Shown in pieces: positions 31,867 to 39,889 of a DNA stretch of 42,860 bases. Positions within the stretch are counted from its first letter, which is position 1, and each line of letters begins with the position of its first letter. This stretch comes from CBFHSD01 sp965658375 (GTDB taxonomy: Bacteria; Bacteroidota; Bacteroidia; Flavobacteriales_G; Salibacteraceae), in NCBI GenBank assembly GCA_965658375.1, contig CBFHSD010000015.1, forward strand, positions 1 to 42,860. Direction: 5' to 3'. Under the pieces are notes generated by a model. That model searched no databases. It saw only the letters and a program-made list of their open reading frames with translations, and was not told the DNA's origin. Both the position numbers and the translations under genes were made by a program.

Positions 31867-32175
31867 ATGATTCAAGATTATTGGAGAAATGCACCTGGTT
31901 GGATAAAAAACAAATACGCCATTACGCTGGCTGCGTTTTTTATTTGGTTAGTCTTTTTCGATCAAAATGATTTATGGAATCAATACAAGCTTAAGAGAGA
32001 ACTGCGTAACTTAGAACAAGACAAAGCATATTATCAAGAGCAAATAGATTTGACAAGAAACGATTTAGAGAACCTACTCAACGACAATGAGAAACTCGAA
32101 CGTTATGCGCGTGAGAAATATCTCATGAAAAAAAACAACGAAGAAATATTCGTTATTGTAAAAGAAGACGAATAG
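31867..32175 (+). CDS. FtsB/DivIC-type septum formation initiator (102 aa)
   Basis: Single-pass inner-membrane cell-division protein. One membrane segment (KYAITLAAFFIWLVFF, about 18-34) follows a short cytoplasmic part, then a coiled coil (about 45-80, rich in Leu, Asn, Glu, Lys) and the conserved end ERYAREKYLMKKNNEEIFVI. It is expected to form a complex with FtsL- and FtsQ-like partners at the septum. A TAAAATTG string at 31855-31862 is one base from the -7 consensus and would leave a very short leader. Confidence 0.85.
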   Translation: MIQDYWRNAPGWIKNKYAITLAAFFIWLVFFDQNDLWNQYKLKRELRNLEQDKAYYQEQIDLTRNDLENLLNDNEKLERYAREKYLMKKNNEEIFVIVKEDE

Positions 32176-32236
32176 TTTTCCCGTCTTTATGTTCGCTACC
32201 TAGAATTGCTAATTTCGATGTCCTAAATACAGATAA

Positions 32237-33553
32237 ATGAGCAGTGATCAGCTTAATTTTTCAAAACCTACAAATCAAGAATGGCTTCAAAAAATAGAAG
32301 CCGATTTGAAAGGAAAGCCCATAGAATCTCTCCGATCTCAAACCCGCAGCGGAATTCCTATTGAACCCTTATACAGCAGAGAATCTATTTCTGACAATCT
32401 AGGAACACCCGGTCAAGCTCCCTACACACATGGAAGTAAAAGAGATGGTAACCCTTGGTTCGTTAACCAAGAAATACAAGTAGACGCTGGCAAAGAGAAA
32501 GAAGCAAATAAAAAGGCTCTTCAAATACTAAACGCTGGCGTAGATTCTCTTAGCTATGTAGGAAACTGGACTAACCTAGAAAGCCTTGTAAAGGATATCA
32601 ATATTCAATACATTGAGTTTAATATCACTTGCGAAAGCAAAGTTCAGTTTGAGCAAATCACAAAATGGTTAAGCGAAAAGGCAATAGAAAATTGGAATGG
32701 GTGCATCTTTTCATCGAATGAATACACTCTTCCATTGGCCAAAGAAATTCAGCAAAACCCCTTGCTTAAAACCCATGTAATCTGTGGGTCCAATTATCAC
32801 AATAAAGGTGCAAATAGCATTAGCGAACTCGCTTGTGTATTATCTGAAGCTCATGAGCAGCTATTGTTGCTATTAGAAAACAACATTCCTCTAGATAGTG
32901 CAACGGCTAAAGTTGCCGTAGAATTAGCTTCTGGCCCAGATTACTTTGAAGAAATGGCTAAGTTCAGAGCAATCAGAATTCTTTGGAGCACCATTGTGGC
33001 TGAATACAAACCAGAATACAACTGTTCACATTCGGTGTGGATTAAGGGTACTACCTCATCTTTTCACCAAGCAAAAACAGATTTGAATACCAATCTGCTT
33101 CGCTCTACTACACAAGCAATGTCTGCTATTCTTGGCGGAGCCAATACTGTAGAAGTAAAAGCTTTTAACAGTGTAGATGAAAGCAATGAATTTGGAGAAC
33201 GTATAGCGAGAAACGTACAGCTTTTAGCAAAAGAAGAGTCTCTATTCGACAAAGTTTCAGATCCAGCAGCTGGTTCATATTACATAGACCACCTAACAGA
33301 GCAAATCGTTGAAAGAGCATGGAAGTTATTTCAAAGTATTGAAAAACAAGGTGGTTGGATGCAAGCCACTCGTAATGGTTTCATCGAGCATCTTTTACAA
33401 AACGACCTGAAAAAACAGATTGACCAACTCAACTCTGGCGAAACCACCATGATTGGGGTGAATGCATTTATCAACAACCAAGAAAATAGTCCTTCATCAA
33501 AGCAAGGTGAACATCTTGTAAATTTCTATGACGCTAAAAAAGAAGCCAAATGA
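32237..33553 (+). CDS. mutA: Methylmalonyl-CoA mutase small (beta) subunit (438 aa)
   Basis: Non-catalytic partner of MutB in the heterodimeric mutase that interconverts methylmalonyl-CoA and succinyl-CoA. It has the mutase TIM-barrel sequence in shortened form (PLYSRESISDNLGTPGQAPY, SGPDYFEEMAKFRAIRILWS, QAMSAILGGANTVEVKAFN, DKVSDPAAGSYYIDHLTEQI) and lacks a complete B12-binding domain at the C-terminus, as expected. The last four bases overlap the mutB start (ATGA), so the subunits are translated in step. Confidence 0.92.
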   Translation: MSSDQLNFSKPTNQEWLQKIEADLKGKPIESLRSQTRSGIPIEPLYSRESISDNLGTPGQAPYTHGSKRDGNPWFVNQEIQVDAGKEKEANKKALQILNAGVDSLSYVGNWTNLESLVKDINIQYIEFNITCESKVQFEQITKWLSEKAIENWNGCIFSSNEYTLPLAKEIQQNPLLKTHVICGSNYHNKGANSISELACVLSEAHEQLLLLLENNIPLDSATAKVAVELASGPDYFEEMAKFRAIRILWSTIVAEYKPEYNCSHSVWIKGTTSSFHQAKTDLNTNLLRSTTQAMSAILGGANTVEVKAFNSVDESNEFGERIARNVQLLAKEESLFDKVSDPAAGSYYIDHLTEQIVERAWKLFQSIEKQGGWMQATRNGFIEHLLQNDLKKQIDQLNSGETTMIGVNAFINNQENSPSSKQGEHLVNFYDAKKEAK

Positions 33554-35685
33554 GAAAGGATTTCACACAAGTAACTCCAAGCTTTAAGACCTCAGGTTCG
33601 GATATAGACGGTTCTCAAGAAACCTATGAAACAGCAGAAGGCATCAAACTCAACTCTTTTTATTCGAGTGAAGAAACACAATATCTTCCTCATATAGGCT
33701 ATGTAGCAGGACTTCCTCCTTACTTGCGTGGTCCCTATTCTACTATGTATGCCTCAAGGCCATGGACCATTAGGCAATATGCAGGATTCTCAACGGCTAA
33801 AGAGTCAAACGCTTTTTACAGAAGAAACCTAGAAGCCGGTCAAAAAGGACTCTCAGTAGCCTTCGATTTAGCAACACACAGAGGCTACGATAGCGACCAT
33901 GAACGCGTACTTGGAGATGTTGGTAAAGCTGGTGTTGCTATAGACACTGTAGAAGACATGAAAGTGCTCTTTGATCAAATTCCATTAGATAAAATGTCTG
34001 TTTCTATGACCATGAATGGTGCGGTACTTCCCATCATGGCTTTCTACATTGTAGCTGCAGAAGAACAAGGCGTTGCTCCCAATCAACTTGCGGGAACCAT
34101 TCAGAATGACATCTTAAAGGAGTTCATGGTTAGGAATACCTACATCTATCCCCCTACACCTTCTATGAAGATTATTGCAGATATTTTCGAGTTCACCGCT
34201 CAGAAAATGCCGAAGTTCAATAGTATTTCTATTTCTGGTTACCACATGCAAGAAGCAGGCGCCACAGCCGACATTGAATTAGCTTACACCTTGGCCGATG
34301 GGTTAGAATACCTTAAAACCGGTATAAAAGCAGGATTGAAAGTAGATGAATTCGCTCCTAGACTATCATTCTTTTGGGCTATTGGCATGAATCATTTCAT
34401 GGAAATTGCTAAAATGCGCGCTGCACGAGTGCTCTGGGCAAAAATGGTAAACCAGTTTGAACCTAAGAACCCAAAATCTTTGGCATTGAGAACGCATTGT
34501 CAAACTTCTGGATGGAGTTTAACAGAACAAGATCCATTTAACAATGTGGCCAGAACAGCCGTAGAAGCTATGGCTGCTGCAATGGGTGGAACACAAAGTT
34601 TACACACCAATGCCTTAGATGAAGCTATCGCCCTGCCTACTGATTTCTCGGCAAGAATTGCAAGAAACACACAAATCTTTCTTCAAAAAGAAACCGGCAT
34701 CTGCAGAACTGTAGACCCTTGGGGAGGATCCTATTATGTGGAGTCTCTGACCAATGCATTGATAGAAAAAGCAGAGATTCTACTCAAAGAGGTAGAAGAA
34801 CTGGGAGGAATGACCAAAGCCATTGAAGCCGGTATTCCTAAGCTTAGAATTGAAGAAGCCGCAGCGAGAAGACAAGGTAGAATTGATACGACTAAAGATG
34901 TAATTGTGGGCGTGAATCGTTTTACAATTGAAGAAGACACCGACATTGAAATTCTTGAGGTTGATAACACCAAGGTAAGAAATGAGCAAATAGCTCAACT
35001 CAAATCCATAAAAGCTTCTCGCAACAAAAAGAAGGTAGAAGCATCTTTAGAGCAGTTGGCAGAAGCAGCCAAAACTGGAACCGGTAATTTGTTGGAATTG
35101 GCCGTAGAATGCGCAAGAAACCGCGCTACTCTAGGAGAAATATCTGACGCGATGGAGCGTTCATTCTCAAGATATAAAGCAACTATTAAATCCATTTCAG
35201 GAGTGTATTCAGCAGAAGCTCATAACGATAAGACTTTTCAAAAGGCACAAGAAAAATCAGATGAATTCGCAGAATTAGCTGGTAGAAGACCACGTATTAT
35301 GGTTGCCAAAATTGGGCAAGATGGTCATGATAGAGGGGCCAAAGTAATCTCTACATCTTTTGCAGATATTGGCTTTGATGTGGATGTTGGTCCACTATTT
35401 CAAACTCCAGAAGAAGCTGCCAAGCAAGCCGTTGAAAATGACGTGCATGTATTGGGTGTGAGCTCTTTAGCCGCAGGTCATAAAACCTTGGTTCCCGCAG
35501 TAATTAAGGCATTGACAGACCTAGGAAGAGATGACATCATGGTGGTAGCTGGAGGGGTTATTCCGCAGCAAGACCATGATGAACTTTACCAAGCAGGGGT
35601 GGTTGGTGTGTTTGGTCCTGGTACTAAAATCGCAAATGCAGCGATTGAAATTCTTGATTTGCTCATTCAAATAGAAAACAACTAG
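33550..35685 (+). CDS. mutB: Methylmalonyl-CoA mutase large (alpha) subunit (711 aa)
   Basis: Catalytic adenosylcobalamin enzyme. The N-terminal barrel has SRPWTIRQYAGFSTAKESN, FDLATHRGYDSDH and SISGYHMQEAGATADIELAY, the last containing conserved active-site residues. The C-terminal Rossmann domain (about 575-711) has the base-off/His-on motif D591-x-H593-x-x-G in GQDGHDRGAKVI, with GVSSLAAGHKTL and VVAGGVIPQQD. It is used for propionate/odd-chain/branched-chain catabolism or for making propionyl-CoA; the direction cannot be told. Two bases separate it from ybaB, and its G-protein meaB lies 4.2 kb downstream. Confidence 0.96.
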   Translation: MRKDFTQVTPSFKTSGSDIDGSQETYETAEGIKLNSFYSSEETQYLPHIGYVAGLPPYLRGPYSTMYASRPWTIRQYAGFSTAKESNAFYRRNLEAGQKGLSVAFDLATHRGYDSDHERVLGDVGKAGVAIDTVEDMKVLFDQIPLDKMSVSMTMNGAVLPIMAFYIVAAEEQGVAPNQLAGTIQNDILKEFMVRNTYIYPPTPSMKIIADIFEFTAQKMPKFNSISISGYHMQEAGATADIELAYTLADGLEYLKTGIKAGLKVDEFAPRLSFFWAIGMNHFMEIAKMRAARVLWAKMVNQFEPKNPKSLALRTHCQTSGWSLTEQDPFNNVARTAVEAMAAAMGGTQSLHTNALDEAIALPTDFSARIARNTQIFLQKETGICRTVDPWGGSYYVESLTNALIEKAEILLKEVEELGGMTKAIEAGIPKLRIEEAAARRQGRIDTTKDVIVGVNRFTIEEDTDIEILEVDNTKVRNEQIAQLKSIKASRNKKKVEASLEQLAEAAKTGTGNLLELAVECARNRATLGEISDAMERSFSRYKATIKSISGVYSAEAHNDKTFQKAQEKSDEFAELAGRRPRIMVAKIGQDGHDRGAKVISTSFADIGFDVDVGPLFQTPEEAAKQAVENDVHVLGVSSLAAGHKTLVPAVIKALTDLGRDDIMVVAGGVIPQQDHDELYQAGVVGVFGPGTKIANAAIEILDLLIQIENN

Positions 35686-35687
35686 CC

Positions 35688-35999
35688 ATGTTTGACATAA
35701 TAGGAAAGCTAAGCCAGGCAAAACAACAGGCTGAAGAAACCAAAAAAAAGTTAGATGACGTTTACGTAAAAGGCACTTCTCCACAAAACTTAGTAACTGT
35801 AATTAGCACGGCAAATGGAAAGGTGACCGATATTCAAATCAATGATGAGCTGTTAGATGATAAAGAAACACTTACAGACCTATTGGTTCTAGCTTTGAAC
35901 AATGCACAAGAAAAAGCTGGTTTATTAAGAGAAGAAGAATTGAAAAACACCGCAAAAGACTTATTGCCGAATATACCTGGACTAGATAAACTCTTCTAG
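35688..35999 (+). CDS. YbaB/EbfC nucleoid-associated protein (103 aa)
   Basis: Small DNA-binding dimer. The N-terminal helix MFDIIGKLSQAKQQAEETKK and the strand region VTVISTANGKVTDIQINDELL, followed by a second long helix, match the YbaB/EbfC fold. Usually linked to dnaX-recR; here it follows mutB by two bases and may be co-transcribed with the mutase genes, which is an odd setting with no clear functional meaning. Confidence 0.88.
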   Translation: MFDIIGKLSQAKQQAEETKKKLDDVYVKGTSPQNLVTVISTANGKVTDIQINDELLDDKETLTDLLVLALNNAQEKAGLLREEELKNTAKDLLPNIPGLDKLF

Positions 36000-36003
36000 C
36001 GCA

Positions 36004-36633
36004 CTACTTGCATTGAACTTTGACTCTGTATGACTTTAAGCGAGGAGCTTCATTCAAATCGTCTTTGTTGCTCATAATCAAAGTGTAAAGGGTGTCGTTA
36101 GTTACCAAGAGACTTGGTCTAGGACAATCACTACAAGAAAGGTTGATGTTTGGGCTCCATTGATACGAAGTTTGATCGCTTGCATAAATCACCCCAACCT
36201 TGATAGAAGCATCAGGGCAAGCCTTAAATTCAATTTCACCGCATATTCCTTTTTGATATTGCATAATGCCACTAGAATCGGCTATGCATGCATTCGGATA
36301 GGTGATTCCATCACACCCACAAACTGGAGTATATGTAGATTCGCAGGCATTTACATCTCCAAGTTGTTCAATATTGACACATGATTCTTCTATTTCGCAA
36401 GGCCCGTTTATAAATGAGGTAATCCCAAATTCAAATTCAGCAGAACATGCGTTAGTGTATGTGTTCCCATCGCACCCACAAACGGGCTTATACTCTTCAC
36501 TGCACCCTACCAAATCGTTTGCTAGATTCTCATCTTTACAAGACCTAACATCCAATTCTTGAGAATCTTCTGATCTATTGCAGCCCCATAAACCACAACA
36601 AAAAAGCACAATAATGATGGTATAATTTTTCAT
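36004..36633 (-). CDS. Lipoprotein with two Kazal-type inhibitor domains (209 aa)
   Basis: Start at the ATG at 36633 gives MKNYTIIIVLFCCGLWGC, with lipobox-like LWGC. Two Kazal-type domains follow: about 39-78 (CSEEYKPVCGCDGNTYTNAC to NGPC) and about 86-130 (CESTYTPVCGCDGITYPNAC to KGIC), each with the PVCGCDGxTYxNxC core. Kazal domains inhibit serine proteases; the reactive-site residues before PVCG (Tyr-Lys and Tyr-Thr) differ between the copies. The C-terminal part contains YQWSPNINLSCSDCPRPSLL, a motif known from CHU-type/gliding-associated surface proteins. Protease inhibition at the outer surface is an inference. The gene is convergent with ybaB, four bases apart. Confidence 0.82.
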   Translation of the reverse strand: MKNYTIIIVLFCCGLWGCNRSEDSQELDVRSCKDENLANDLVGCSEEYKPVCGCDGNTYTNACSAEFEFGITSFINGPCEIEESCVNIEQLGDVNACESTYTPVCGCDGITYPNACIADSSGIMQYQKGICGEIEFKACPDASIKVGVIYASDQTSYQWSPNINLSCSDCPRPSLLVTNDTLYTLIMSNKDDLNEAPRLKSYRVKVQCK

Positions 36634-36671
36634 TTTAATGGGACGCAAGGTAGAAAGGTTTAGGAAAAAAA

Positions 36672-38030
36672 TTAAAACTCAAATCCTAAACCAGTAAAAA
36701 ACGACCAAGTATTGGCGTTTGAAATAGGATTACTTTGTTGGTTTACGCCTACCCGATACATTGGCATAAAAGAAATATTCCAACTTGGCGTAATTTTATA
36801 TTTAGCCCCACCACCAAACAAGAGGTTAAATGAGCTGGCGTTCATTGCAGATGTAAAAGACGATTGATTGGCGATTTGATCATTGGAATTAAGTGCAACA
36901 GATTCTTGGTAATTCATTCCAATCCTCGTTGAAACTCCAGATTCTAAAAAGCCTACAATCCGCTTATCTCCAATTTGGTAACGCGCGGTAAGAGGAATCT
37001 CAACATATTGCTGCCTGAAACTATGTGTAGCAGTATCAACACTGTTTTCTGTTTGCACTACCTCTTCGGTAATTTCAATCATTTCATAAGAGCTTGAACC
37101 AGCTGGGCCTGCAACAGGCATCATAAAGGTATTGTAGCTTGTAGATGTTTCTGTAAGCGCATAAGTTGCATCCATATTCCCTTCTACATTAAACAAAGAC
37201 ACACCTGTGTTTAAGACAATTCTTTTCGAAATGGCATATCCCAATTGAATAGATGTGGAATAGCTATTGCCATAATCCAACTCCATACTATTTAAGAAAT
37301 TTGCCTCAGCCATGTAATTCTCATCACTTGCTGATAATTGATTGACTTGTTGATTTAATGGATTGCCTGAGTTCATTTGCACAGGAGCAAAAGCAGCGGT
37401 GGTTTCCCATCTCTTTCTTTCTACTTCACTGTCTTCAAAAACCAACCATTCGTCATCCATTGCTTCGTTGGACTTGATTGAGTTGATGATTTCGGTATTC
37501 GAAAGCGTTTGAGACAGTATTAAATCTGATTCGCTTAACAACCCAGCCATCATTTCTACCGATTTGGCTGCCAATTCCATCGGCTCGATTTGTGATCTCC
37601 TTTCTTTTTCAAAAATGGTATTTTCTGTATTGTGGTAAGTTCTATCCGCATTCTGTGTTTGCTGAGAACCTTTGGCATATGTATGTTCTACTTTGAAAAC
37701 TTCCATTGGTGCAGTTAGCTCAACTACTTCATGTGAAGCAAAACTAGCACGTTGCGCATGTGAATTTTCACCGAGACTCTTGGTAAAAACTCTCACTTTA
37801 TGATCAGCAATTACACTCTTTGAACCATCAAATAAAGTCATGAGGGCTATCGCCAATGTTACGGAAGCAGCAATACATCTTGTCCACCAGAGCAAAGTAT
37901 TTTGCTTTTTTTCTCTGTAGTTCAAATTGGCTTCTATTCTGCTCCAAACATCATTATTTGGTTTGAATCTTTCAAGTCCCAATTTCCCTTTTAAGGAATC
38001 ATCAAATATGTTATCCTGCGTTTTGCTCAC
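36672..38030 (-). CDS. Anti-sigma-like protein with C-terminal beta-barrel domain (452 aa)
   Basis: The N-terminal ~45 residues (FDDSLKGKLGLERFKPNNDVWSRIEANL, shown in part) resemble the cytoplasmic region of Bacteroidota anti-sigma/PorT-associated proteins, followed by one membrane segment (RCIAASVTLAIALMTLF, about 51-67). After a long polar region, residues ~240-452 have alternating amphipathic strands and end in aromatic F (TWSFFTGLGFEF), typical of small outer-membrane beta-barrels. The start lies inside the ECF sigma gene (20-base overlap), and the pair is probably a regulator and its sensor. No zinc-type HxxxCxxC motif is present. Confidence 0.72.
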   Translation of the reverse strand: MSKTQDNIFDDSLKGKLGLERFKPNNDVWSRIEANLNYREKKQNTLLWWTRCIAASVTLAIALMTLFDGSKSVIADHKVRVFTKSLGENSHAQRASFASHEVVELTAPMEVFKVEHTYAKGSQQTQNADRTYHNTENTIFEKERRSQIEPMELAAKSVEMMAGLLSESDLILSQTLSNTEIINSIKSNEAMDDEWLVFEDSEVERKRWETTAAFAPVQMNSGNPLNQQVNQLSASDENYMAEANFLNSMELDYGNSYSTSIQLGYAISKRIVLNTGVSLFNVEGNMDATYALTETSTSYNTFMMPVAGPAGSSSYEMIEITEEVVQTENSVDTATHSFRQQYVEIPLTARYQIGDKRIVGFLESGVSTRIGMNYQESVALNSNDQIANQSSFTSAMNASSFNLLFGGGAKYKITPSWNISFMPMYRVGVNQQSNPISNANTWSFFTGLGFEF

Positions 38031-38589
38031 CTTTCATTCCGTAATTGAAATTCTTTCGAATCAACTCTCTTAGTAAATTGCGGGACCTTGCCAATTGTGA
38101 CTTACTGGTTCCCACCGAAATCTTTAACCTTTTGGCGATTTCAGCATGGCTATAACCTTCTATTGCGTATAAGTTCAATACTGTTCTATATCCAGAAGGA
38201 AGTTTTGAAATAAGAGATAATATATCTTGTGCTTCTAAATCACCAAGTTCTACTCTAACTTCACCATCATAAAGGCTCTCATTTAACTCGATGAATAAAT
38301 TTGATTTCTCTTTTTGAATGGTTCTTAGTGCTACTGAAACCATAACTGCCCTCATCCAACCTTCTAAAGAACCTTTGGTACTAAATTGATCGATTTTATC
38401 AAATATCTTAATGAAACCATCATGAAGAATATCTTCTGCTTGAGCCATTGAAGAAGAGTAGCGCTGTGCTATACCAAACATTTTTTCCTTATATTTCTCG
38501 TACAACAAACGCTGACCCTTGCGGTCGCCTTTCGCACAACTCTTTGCAAGTTCTGCGTCTGATTGCTGAAAAATAAGCTTCAAATTCAT
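38011..38589 (-). CDS. ECF-type RNA polymerase sigma factor (192 aa)
   Basis: Sigma-70 family, extracytoplasmic function group. Region 2 includes RLLYEKYKEKMFGIAQRYS and QAEDILHDGFIKIFDKIDQF; region 4 is LPSGYRTVLNLYAIEGYSHA then EIAKRLKISVGTSKSQLARS. The ATG at 38589 gives a normal N-terminus (MNLKLIFQQSDAELAKSCAK); an in-frame start at 38613 is possible. It is translationally coupled to the downstream anti-sigma-like barrel gene. Target promoters are not evident. Confidence 0.92.
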   Translation of the reverse strand: MNLKLIFQQSDAELAKSCAKGDRKGQRLLYEKYKEKMFGIAQRYSSSMAQAEDILHDGFIKIFDKIDQFSTKGSLEGWMRAVMVSVALRTIQKEKSNLFIELNESLYDGEVRVELGDLEAQDILSLISKLPSGYRTVLNLYAIEGYSHAEIAKRLKISVGTSKSQLARSRNLLRELIRKNFNYGMKGEQNAG

Positions 38590-38738
38590 CAAGTACAAAA
38601 TACCACTAATCAAAGCATAAAAATGTAAAAACTATATGAATTGTATGTTTCCTAAATTTTAACTTCAAGACAGAAAAAAAAGTTCAAAACCAAGAGAGCA
38701 ATTCTTTGTTTATTTTTAAAGTTCAATTCCAGAGAAGT

Positions 38739-39479
38739 ATGAGAGTGAAAGTAAATTTGTTAGAAGCGTTAATGCAAGAGCAAGGCCTCGAGCACAGCAC
38801 GGTGACTCACATGGCAGAGCGTGTATGGAAAGAAGACCAAGAAAAAGAGGAATCTCTTCTCTTAAGAATCAAGCAAGCAGAAGATAAAAACACCAAGAAA
38901 GAAACCTTTCAACAAGGTGTTGATCTTTCAGATGAGTTGGTTTTTGAAGAAAAAGCAATTAAAAATATCTGTTTAAAATACAGATTGCGTTTTCTTTCTT
39001 CTAGCCTGTTCAAGGGGGTGATTCCCCAAGAAGCTATTTTCAATGCGAAAAGAGTAGAAAAAGAGTACGGCATTCAGTTTGAAGCTTTTAAGGTCATTGC
39101 TCCAGCAGAGCGGTTTAAATTGAAAGATAGCCTAGCAGACCCTATTTTGGTTGGTATTCACAACGGGAAACATGTTTACATCCATCAATGGGGAAATGAT
39201 ATGGACTATTGGGTCAAATGGATCAGCTACCCCATAAAAGATGTAAAAGCTTTGATGCTTACTTCATTTGCGATTGCCTTGCTTATTGGTGCGTTCAGCC
39301 CTATGACATTTCTAGACAATCTCTTGGGAGAATCGGCTCCGATTATTGCTTACATCACATTGAAATTTCATATGATTTTAGTTATTGCAGCAGGAATTTT
39401 TACTACTGCAATTATTGCTGGTTTGTTGAGTTACAAGGACTTTTCTATTAACGTTTGGAGGAGTAAATATTTCAACTAA
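38739..39479 (+). CDS. Hypothetical protein with two C-terminal membrane segments (246 aa)
   Basis: No family recognised. The ATG at 38739 gives MRVKVNLLEALMQEQGLEHS; the start at 38706 is a TTG in an AT-rich leader. The N-terminal half is charged and helical (for example ERVWKEDQEKEESLLLRIKQ). A middle part (about 95-165) with QFEAFKVIAPAERFKLKDSL and DPILVGIHNGKHVYIHQWG may form a small alpha/beta domain. Two hydrophobic helices follow (ALMLTSFAIALLIGAF and FHMILVIAAGIFTTAIIAGL). It looks like a cytoplasmic domain anchored in the inner membrane. It is divergent from the ECF sigma gene. Confidence 0.75.
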   Translation: MRVKVNLLEALMQEQGLEHSTVTHMAERVWKEDQEKEESLLLRIKQAEDKNTKKETFQQGVDLSDELVFEEKAIKNICLKYRLRFLSSSLFKGVIPQEAIFNAKRVEKEYGIQFEAFKVIAPAERFKLKDSLADPILVGIHNGKHVYIHQWGNDMDYWVKWISYPIKDVKALMLTSFAIALLIGAFSPMTFLDNLLGESAPIIAYITLKFHMILVIAAGIFTTAIIAGLLSYKDFSINVWRSKYFN

Positions 39480-39482
39480 TTT

Positions 39483-39499
39483 CGTTCTTTTGAAGAACG
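39483..39499 (+). repeat. Short perfect hairpin CGTTCTT-TTG-AAGAACG
   Basis: A 7-bp stem with a three-base loop in the 35-base gap between the membrane protein gene and the next lipoprotein gene. No T run follows, so it is not a standard terminator; it might shape the leader of the lipoprotein mRNA. Confidence 0.35.
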
Positions 39500-39514
39500 G
39501 AGATACCTTACACT

Positions 39515-39880
39515 ATGCTCAATAAAACACTTGGGTTACTCTTAGGAGTAGCCCTTTTTTGTTCCTCTTGCGGAGATGACTCAGCTTTATGTCAATACGG
39601 GCCAATGGTTCCTGTAAATATGCGCATAGCGGAAATAAACCCTCTCGAAAATGGCGAATTCGATGTTATTCTAGAATTTAGTGCCACAGGTTTAGGAGAT
39701 AGTAAGCAGCATTTGGCCGCCTTGCGCACAAAAGCCACCGGAGAAAAAACGCTAATAGACCAGAACTACATAGAAAGAAATGGTTTGTACGTAGGCTTTA
39801 CATTAACGGGAAATGCCTCTGAGTTGACTGAAGGAAACTGCGATACATACGTAGTAAGCTTTAATCAGAACCTTAAATAA
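39515..39880 (+). CDS. Small lipoprotein of unknown function (121 aa)
   Basis: MLNKTLGLLLGVALFCSSC gives a lipobox-like CSSC with acylated Cys19. The mature part (DDSALCQYGPMVPVNMRIAE, INPLENGEFDVILEFSATG) reads as a small beta-sandwich, with Cys residues at both ends (LCQY and GNCDTY) that could pair. Ends VVSFNQNLK. It lies nine bases before meaB and may be co-transcribed, but no functional link is visible. Confidence 0.72.
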   Translation: MLNKTLGLLLGVALFCSSCGDDSALCQYGPMVPVNMRIAEINPLENGEFDVILEFSATGLGDSKQHLAALRTKATGEKTLIDQNYIERNGLYVGFTLTGNASELTEGNCDTYVVSFNQNLK

Positions 39881-39889
39881 TGGTGGATT

